24,206 bases of DNA, taken from Verrucomicrobia bacterium UBA1200. Its GTDB lineage: Bacteria; Verrucomicrobiota; Kiritimatiellia; RFP12; UBA1067. This document shows, piece by piece, positions 20,403 through 24,206 of this stretch. The notes beneath the pieces were generated by a model that was not told the DNA's origin, did not search any database, and was given only the letters and a program-made list of their open reading frames with translations. How positions within the stretch are numbered: the first letter of the stretch is position 1; each line of letters starts with the position of its first letter. Location: positions 125,202 through 149,407 of the forward strand of contig DBXY01000017.1 in assembly GCA_002309765.1 (NCBI GenBank), in the 5' to 3' direction. The translations under genes were made by a program, and so were the position numbers.

Positions 20403-21749
20403 ATGGAAACGGACATCAAAGTTTTCGCGAAGAACGTTGAACCGGGCGTGATGGATGACATTAACGCGCTTGCCGCGGTTCCAGTCAATGCGGGCAAGAA
20501 ACTTAGGTTCATGCCTGATTGCCACAAGGGGGTGACCGTTCCGATCGGCACGTCAATCCCGATTGATCTGGCGAATCCCAATGAGGCGATTGCGCCGGGA
20601 ACGGTCGGCTGCGACATCGGATGTACGGTCTCGGCGGCGTTCTACGACAAGCCGATGCCCCAGGAACAGATACCCCTTTTCGAGCATCGCATCCGTAGGG
20701 CGATTCCCTTTGGGTTTGACATCAACGAGTCGTCCGACTATGACCGCAGGGAACTCTACCGCCTTGTCAACCGCAATATGGCCCGGTTCGTTTCGGTGCA
20801 TCCTGAAATGGCCGGCTTCGCCATTGAAATCCGCTGTGACGTGGATATGATCGAATGGATCAGGCGGTTTGGAATGACGGAGAAGATGTTCTTCAACTCG
20901 CTTCCCTCCGTGGGCGGCGGTAATCACTTCGTCGAATATGACGAAAACGCGGAACTGGGGAAATGGGCGGTACTGGTCCATTGCGGAAGCCGTAATCTCG
21001 GGCAGAAGGTGTTCAGGTACTGGGAGGAACGCTCACGGCACGACAAGGTGCCGAAGGATATCCAAAAGGCGATTACGGAAGATGTGAGGGGATCGCTCGC
21101 GGACAGACGTGAGATCAAGGCCGAAATCGCGCGGCGCGTCCAGGCGTGGAAGGCCGGGAGCGTCCCCGGCTACCTTTCCGGCGACGACCTCCGGCTGTAC
21201 CTGATTGACGTCTTGATTGCCCAAAGCTACGCGCAGTTCAACCATGAGTTGATCCGTCGCAGGATTTCAGACATCTACAAGGGGCTCTGCGGAGGGACGG
21301 AGATCGACACGGTCGTTTCGGTACACAACTACATCGACTACGACCTTGAGGCGCTGAACGGAACGCCGCATATGATGATCCGCAAGGGCGCGATCCGCTC
21401 CTATATCGGGGAGCGGATGCTCATTCCCTTCAACATGAGGGACGGCGTGGCCGTCTGCGAGGGGAAGTCGAATACGGACTGGAACTTTACCGCGCCCCAC
21501 GGCGCCGGCCGCGCGATGTCCCGCACGCAGGCGTTCAAGACATTGAGCGTCGATGCGTTCAAGGCCGAGATGGGTGCCGCGGGAATCTACACCACCACGG
21601 CAAATAGGGAGACACTGGACGAGGCGCCGGAGGCCTACAAGCGCAAGGACGAGATTGTCCGCCTGATCGAGCCGACGGCGAGGATACTCTTCTTCCTGGT
21701 TCCGAGGATGAACATCAAGGCCGCCGAAGCTAAAGGAACTTGGCAATAA
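20403..21749 (+). CDS. rtcB: RtcB tRNA-splicing/RNA-repair ligase
   Basis: This is a 448-residue RtcB-family ligase, joining 2',3'-cyclic-phosphate or 3'-phosphate RNA ends to 5'-OH ends using GTP and manganese. Motifs: MPDCHKG with C40 and H41, GTVGCDIGC, GGGNHFVE, VHCGSRNLG, and APHGAGRAMSR with H366 as the predicted guanylylated histidine. All are intact. I prefer the ATG at 20403, with GAGGAAAG in front, to the ATG at 20379, which lacks a ribosome-binding site. No archease, RtcA or RtcR regulator is in the window, and no sigma-54 site was seen before it. Its role is probably RNA repair. It shares the accessory-type neighbourhood but looks intact and well conserved. Confidence 0.92.
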   Translation: METDIKVFAKNVEPGVMDDINALAAVPVNAGKKLRFMPDCHKGVTVPIGTSIPIDLANPNEAIAPGTVGCDIGCTVSAAFYDKPMPQEQIPLFEHRIRRAIPFGFDINESSDYDRRELYRLVNRNMARFVSVHPEMAGFAIEIRCDVDMIEWIRRFGMTEKMFFNSLPSVGGGNHFVEYDENAELGKWAVLVHCGSRNLGQKVFRYWEERSRHDKVPKDIQKAITEDVRGSLADRREIKAEIARRVQAWKAGSVPGYLSGDDLRLYLIDVLIAQSYAQFNHELIRRRISDIYKGLCGGTEIDTVVSVHNYIDYDLEALNGTPHMMIRKGAIRSYIGERMLIPFNMRDGVAVCEGKSNTDWNFTAPHGAGRAMSRTQAFKTLSVDAFKAEMGAAGIYTTTANRETLDEAPEAYKRKDEIVRLIEPTARILFFLVPRMNIKAAEAKGTWQ

Positions 21750-21787
21750 AGCAAATAAACGCGATGTCTGCCGCTAGACTTATGAAA

Positions 21788-21805
21788 CATTGTATCTCTA
21801 CAATG
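21788..21805 (+). terminator. Hairpin CATTGTA-tctc-TACAATG after rtcB
   Basis: A perfect 7-base stem with a 4-base loop begins 38 bases after the rtcB stop. No T-run follows, so it would be a weak terminator or an operator; its position between two transcription units favours transcript ending. Confidence 0.35.
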
Positions 21806-21884
21806 ACAAATCCTGCCTTGGTGTAAAGTTCGGCCGCAATCGCTCCAAACGAAACAGGTTATTCAAATTTTAACCATAATAATC

Positions 21885-21916
21885 AAAAATTGCGCATTTG
21901 TTATAAAAATTGCGCA
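21885..21916. promoter_or_regulatory. Two direct repeats AAAAATTGCGCA, 20 bp apart
   Basis: Identical 12-mers at 21885-21896 and 21905-21916 lie on nearly the same face of the helix (20 bp, about two turns), upstream of clpP and 22 bp before the sigma-54-type promoter. This spacing fits cooperative binding of a regulator. The protein is unknown. Confidence 0.45.
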
Positions 21917-21937
21917 CATACGTAAGAAATGCGTCAA

Positions 21938-21953
21938 TGGCACACTTAATGCT
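21938..21953 (+). promoter_or_regulatory. Sigma-54-type promoter for clpP
   Basis: TGGCAC (21938-21943) and TGCT (21950-21953) place GG and GC exactly 10 bases apart, as in the RpoN consensus TGGCACG-N4-TTGCW; mismatches are A for G at position 7 and A for T at position 12. Predicted start near 21964, giving a 44-base leader. Confidence 0.55.
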
Positions 21954-21960
21954 TTATGGG

Positions 21961-21983
21961 GATTGTTATTAAAAGCAACAATC
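21961..21983. promoter_or_regulatory. Inverted repeat GATTGTT / AACAATC in the clpP leader
   Basis: Perfect 7-base arms (21961-21967, 21977-21983) are separated by 9 bases, located between the predicted start point and the AAGGAG of clpP. It could be an operator or a small mRNA hairpin. Confidence 0.4.
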
Positions 21984-22007
21984 GAACAATAATAAAGGAG
22001 ATGAGAA

Positions 22008-22598
22008 ATGGCTACGAAAGCAGCACTGATACCGATGGTGGTCGAAAAAACGAATGGCGGCGAGCGGGCGTATGACATCTACTCGCGGCTGCTAAAAGAC
22101 CGCATAGTGTTCGTGGGGGGCGAAATTGACGATGACTACGCAAACGCCGTGGTGGCACAGCTTCTATTCCTGCAGGCGCAGGACCCGGAAAAAGAGGTGT
22201 CGATGTATATCAACTCGCCCGGCGGCAGCGTCACGGCGGGACTGGCCATCCTTGACACGATGAAGATGGTGAAATGTCCGGTGGCAACGTACTGCGTGGG
22301 GCAAGCGGCATCGATGGGCGCGATATTGCTGGCATCCGGAGCTAAGGGGCGGCGCTTCGCTCTGCCGCACGCCCGCATCATGGTGCATCAGCCCTGGGGC
22401 GGGGCGCAGGGCAAAGCGAGCGACATCGAAATCACGGCGCGCGAGATTCTGCGGCTCAAGGATGTCCTGAACGGCATCCTCGCCAAGGCGTCCGGCAAGA
22501 CCTTTGACGACGTCGCGCAGGACACCGACCGCGACCACTTTATGTCCGCCGAAGAGGCGAAAGCTTGGGGGATCGTGGACAGCATCCTATATCGGTAA
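22008..22598 (+). CDS. clpP: ATP-dependent Clp protease proteolytic subunit
   Basis: This is a 196-residue ClpP-type serine peptidase, which forms the 14-subunit chamber that degrades proteins unfolded by a Clp ATPase. The catalytic triad is visible by position: S102 in QAASMGA, H127 in MVHQPWGG, and D176 at the end of DTDRD, with the same spacings as the E. coli S97/H122/D171 triad. INSPGG (oxyanion strand) and the GIVDSIL ending are normal. Length is standard and the first residues fit a short N-terminal axial loop. AAGGAG precedes the ATG. No clpX or clpA is beside it, so it may be the main ClpP or an extra copy. Upstream sequence suggests RpoN control. Confidence 0.92.
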   Translation: MATKAALIPMVVEKTNGGERAYDIYSRLLKDRIVFVGGEIDDDYANAVVAQLLFLQAQDPEKEVSMYINSPGGSVTAGLAILDTMKMVKCPVATYCVGQAASMGAILLASGAKGRRFALPHARIMVHQPWGGAQGKASDIEITAREILRLKDVLNGILAKASGKTFDDVAQDTDRDHFMSAEEAKAWGIVDSILYR

Positions 22599-22642
22599 CG
22601 ATAGGTGTTAGAAACTTTTATAGTAAAGTCCGCACAGGAATC

Positions 22643-22654
22643 ATGCAATTGCAT
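22643..22654. promoter_or_regulatory. Palindrome ATGCAATTGCAT
   Basis: A perfect 12-base palindrome lies 25 bp upstream of the second sigma-54-type promoter; a related GGCAATTGGCA lies between them. It is a candidate regulator site, close for a classical enhancer. Confidence 0.35.
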
Positions 22655-22678
22655 CGCATACGCGTAAGGCAATTGGCA

Positions 22679-22694
22679 TGGCACGGATTTTGCT
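22679..22694 (+). promoter_or_regulatory. Consensus sigma-54 promoter
   Basis: TGGCACGGATTTTGCT matches the full RpoN consensus TGGCACG-N4-TTGCW without mismatch. Predicted start near 22705, 32 bases before the small gene at 22737, and possibly also serving the AAA+ gene. Confidence 0.7.
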
Positions 22695-22736
22695 TAGGGG
22701 TTCAAAAGAAAAACGTTAAACAAAAGGAACAATACA

Positions 22737-22991
22737 ATGAATAATGACGATGACCTTGTGGACTTCGAGGATTTGTGCTTTGATTCCAAATCCGGTGAAT
22801 GTACCGCCTCGCACAAAAACCGCACTCGCGGGAAAATGTCGGCGGAAGAACTCTTCGACAAAGTGAAGGTGAAAATGGTCATGCGCATCTACGGCGTATC
22901 CCAAGCCAAGGCGCGCGAGATTATCGCCGCCCGCACCGAAGAGACAATGGCGAAGGAGGACGGGAGTGAAGACTATTCGTGCGACGAATAG
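22737..22991 (+). CDS. Small protein of the VKVKMVMRIYGVS family
   Basis: This 84-residue protein has an acidic N-terminus (MNNDDDLVDFEDLCFD), a short basic linker (SHKNRTRGK), then EELFDKVKVKMVMRIYGVS and KAREIIAAR, and an acidic tail. The conserved segment is shared with the protein at 13813, whose N-terminus is instead strongly basic. The family therefore has a fixed core of about 30 residues and a variable N-terminus. Function is unknown. AAAAGGAA precedes the ATG. It follows a consensus sigma-54 promoter and is followed after 52 bases by the AAA+ gene, so these two are probably one operon. Confidence 0.7.
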   Translation: MNNDDDLVDFEDLCFDSKSGECTASHKNRTRGKMSAEELFDKVKVKMVMRIYGVSQAKAREIIAARTEETMAKEDGSEDYSCDE

Positions 22992-23043
22992 CTCTCGCCG
23001 GCAACCAGGCTTAACGACAACAACGACAACAAAGGAAACGATA

Positions 23044-24206
23044 ATGGCAAAATTCAAACAGATACAGCAGAACTTCATGCTACGCAAGCTCCTCCAGTTT
23101 TGGGGGAATATGGTCCGCAACTACAATGACGAATGCCGTGACAACGACTTCTTCGATATCGTGCGGAACTGTTTCGACCACGACCGTGCGGTGGAACTGA
23201 TTGAGGTGGCGTACACGGGCGAAGAGATTGACGCAATGACTCACTCAAAGTCACGTTGCGACCGGCTTGACCTATCGGACTCGCTGGACGATGTGTTCTA
23301 TGCACTATGGAACCACGAAGACACGCGTGACAAGTGCCGGAATGTGCTGGGCGCGATACATGAGTATTTGCTCGCGGATAGCGGCAAGCGCAGGGGAGAC
23401 GTTGTGGAGAAGCGTTTCGACGAACTGAAACGGGTTCTGAAACTGAACGACCTCGAGACGGAAATTCTCACATTAGCGTACATACGCGACCAGACGTGTT
23501 TCACCTGGCCGCTTAGGGTCGAAGATCGCGAGAAGCCCCTCTTCTACGCGATGGCTCTCGACCGTTCCTACGCAGAGGTCATAAAGGCGATGTCGCCGCA
23601 GGGGAAGCTGCTTAAGTTCAACATCCTCGATGGCGACTACGACTTCAGCCGCCGTACAATCGGCGGGTACATGGACGGTACCTCAGATGAGGCCATAGAG
23701 CGCCGGTTCTACGCAAAGGGTGCGACGGACGATGTGCTGCCCTGGGAGTTCTTTGGCGAACTGGCGGCAAAGGACGGCGAGGTCCTCAAACGGATGATTC
23801 CGGTGAACGGAGGAAAGTGCAACATCCTCCTCTACGGCGCGCCGGGCACCGGCAAGACCTCGTTCGCCCGTTCGCTCGCGAAGGAGTTGGGGCGCACCGC
23901 CTTCGAAATCAAGCAGGGCGATGACGATGGCAAGAACATGAAGGCCGAAGCGCGCATGATGGGCATTCAGGTGTGCAACAACCAGGAAGACCCGAAAGAA
24001 AGCCTGATGGTTGTGGACGAGGCGGACGAGCTTCTTCGCGGCAGTTCGTGCGGGTTCAGCCTGTTCGGGTTCGACTTCGGCGGTGGCAAGTCTACCGAAA
24101 AGGGTGTGATGAACTCCATCCTCGACGAAATGCAGATTCCCACGGTATGGATATCCAACGCGCCGGCCGGGGCGATGGATGAGTCCGTGCGCCGCCGCTT
24201 CGACTA
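23044..24206 (+). CDS. AAA+ ATPase, C-terminus beyond the window (partial)
   Basis: 387 codons are visible before the window ends. Residues 1 to about 255 form an N-terminal helical domain with no recognised family; it includes KRFDELKRVLKLNDLETEIL, resembling the winged-helix-like leader of some bacterial AAA proteins. The AAA+ core follows: Walker A GAPGTGKTSF (265-274), Walker B LMVVDEADELLRG (321-333, acidic D325/E326), sensor-1 region WISNAP and an arginine cluster VRRRFD (R383-R385). It is preceded by GGAAACGATA before the ATG at 23044. It could remodel or unfold a protein partner; whether it feeds the nearby ClpP cannot be judged, since a ClpP-docking loop would need the missing part. 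Confidence 0.85.
   Translation, partial: MAKFKQIQQNFMLRKLLQFWGNMVRNYNDECRDNDFFDIVRNCFDHDRAVELIEVAYTGEEIDAMTHSKSRCDRLDLSDSLDDVFYALWNHEDTRDKCRNVLGAIHEYLLADSGKRRGDVVEKRFDELKRVLKLNDLETEILTLAYIRDQTCFTWPLRVEDREKPLFYAMALDRSYAEVIKAMSPQGKLLKFNILDGDYDFSRRTIGGYMDGTSDEAIERRFYAKGATDDVLPWEFFGELAAKDGEVLKRMIPVNGGKCNILLYGAPGTGKTSFARSLAKELGRTAFEIKQGDDDGKNMKAEARMMGIQVCNNQEDPKESLMVVDEADELLRGSSCGFSLFGFDFGGGKSTEKGVMNSILDEMQIPTVWISNAPAGAMDESVRRRFD

Noticed and set aside
1..24206. CRISPR arrays, tRNA/rRNA genes, transposases or integrases
   Set aside because: No regularly spaced short repeats, no tRNA-like T-arm sequence in the spacers examined, and no transposase or recombinase motifs in any plausible frame.

Overview
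The window carries about twenty genes, every convincing one on the + strand. It is a bacterial accessory region with a few housekeeping-type genes at the right end. I infer a gut or rumen type bacterium of the PVC group (Kiritimatiellota/Lentisphaerota-like). This rests on remembered resemblance of several small proteins (the DW..LL..P repeat protein, the VKVKMVMRIYGVS proteins, a truncated MTDYIDFID protein) to families from such genomes, so it is moderate to weak. ClpP, RtcB and AddA/AddB-like proteins are bacterial but not diagnostic.

Layout. (1) 1-971: the 3' end of an ATPase/nuclease-type gene, a 120-residue repeat protein, a decayed second copy of the first gene's 3' end, and a LacI-type palindrome. 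(2) 972-5689: a visibly AT-richer two-gene operon of DUF262 proteins. The first has the DUF262 + HNH/DUF1524 layout of GmrSD/SspE-type modification-dependent restriction enzymes. The second is a 900-residue DUF262 protein with no visible nuclease. (3) 5673-12027: two tiny ORFs run into a GC-rich AddB-like/AddA-like nuclease-helicase pair. (4) 12057-13034: a calcineurin-like phosphoesterase. (5) 13035-19824: a mosaic of small genes in which pieces are reused. Two units share a nearly identical promoter and a nearly identical 93-bp 3' tail but have different bodies. Two small proteins share their N-termini. Several genes are joined by 4-base ATGA overlaps. Recognisable members are a BspA-type leucine-rich-repeat protein, a YpsA/MoCo-carrier SLOG protein, a YqiA-type esterase and a Lar-like zinc protein. 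(6) 19882-21749: an unknown 159-residue protein and an RtcB RNA ligase. (7) 21750-24206: a ClpP peptidase, a small protein of the same family as one at 13813, and an N-terminal portion of an AAA+ ATPase. Sigma-54-type promoter sequences precede clpP and the small gene.

How they may work together. The DUF262 pair (predicted restriction of modified foreign DNA) and the AddAB-like pair (DNA end processing) are compatible with a defence or DNA-processing island, but I cannot show a functional link. The small-gene mosaic looks like a place where gene fragments are duplicated and swapped. The clpP / small protein / AAA+ group may be co-regulated through RpoN. No tRNA, rRNA, CRISPR array, transposase or integrase is visible.
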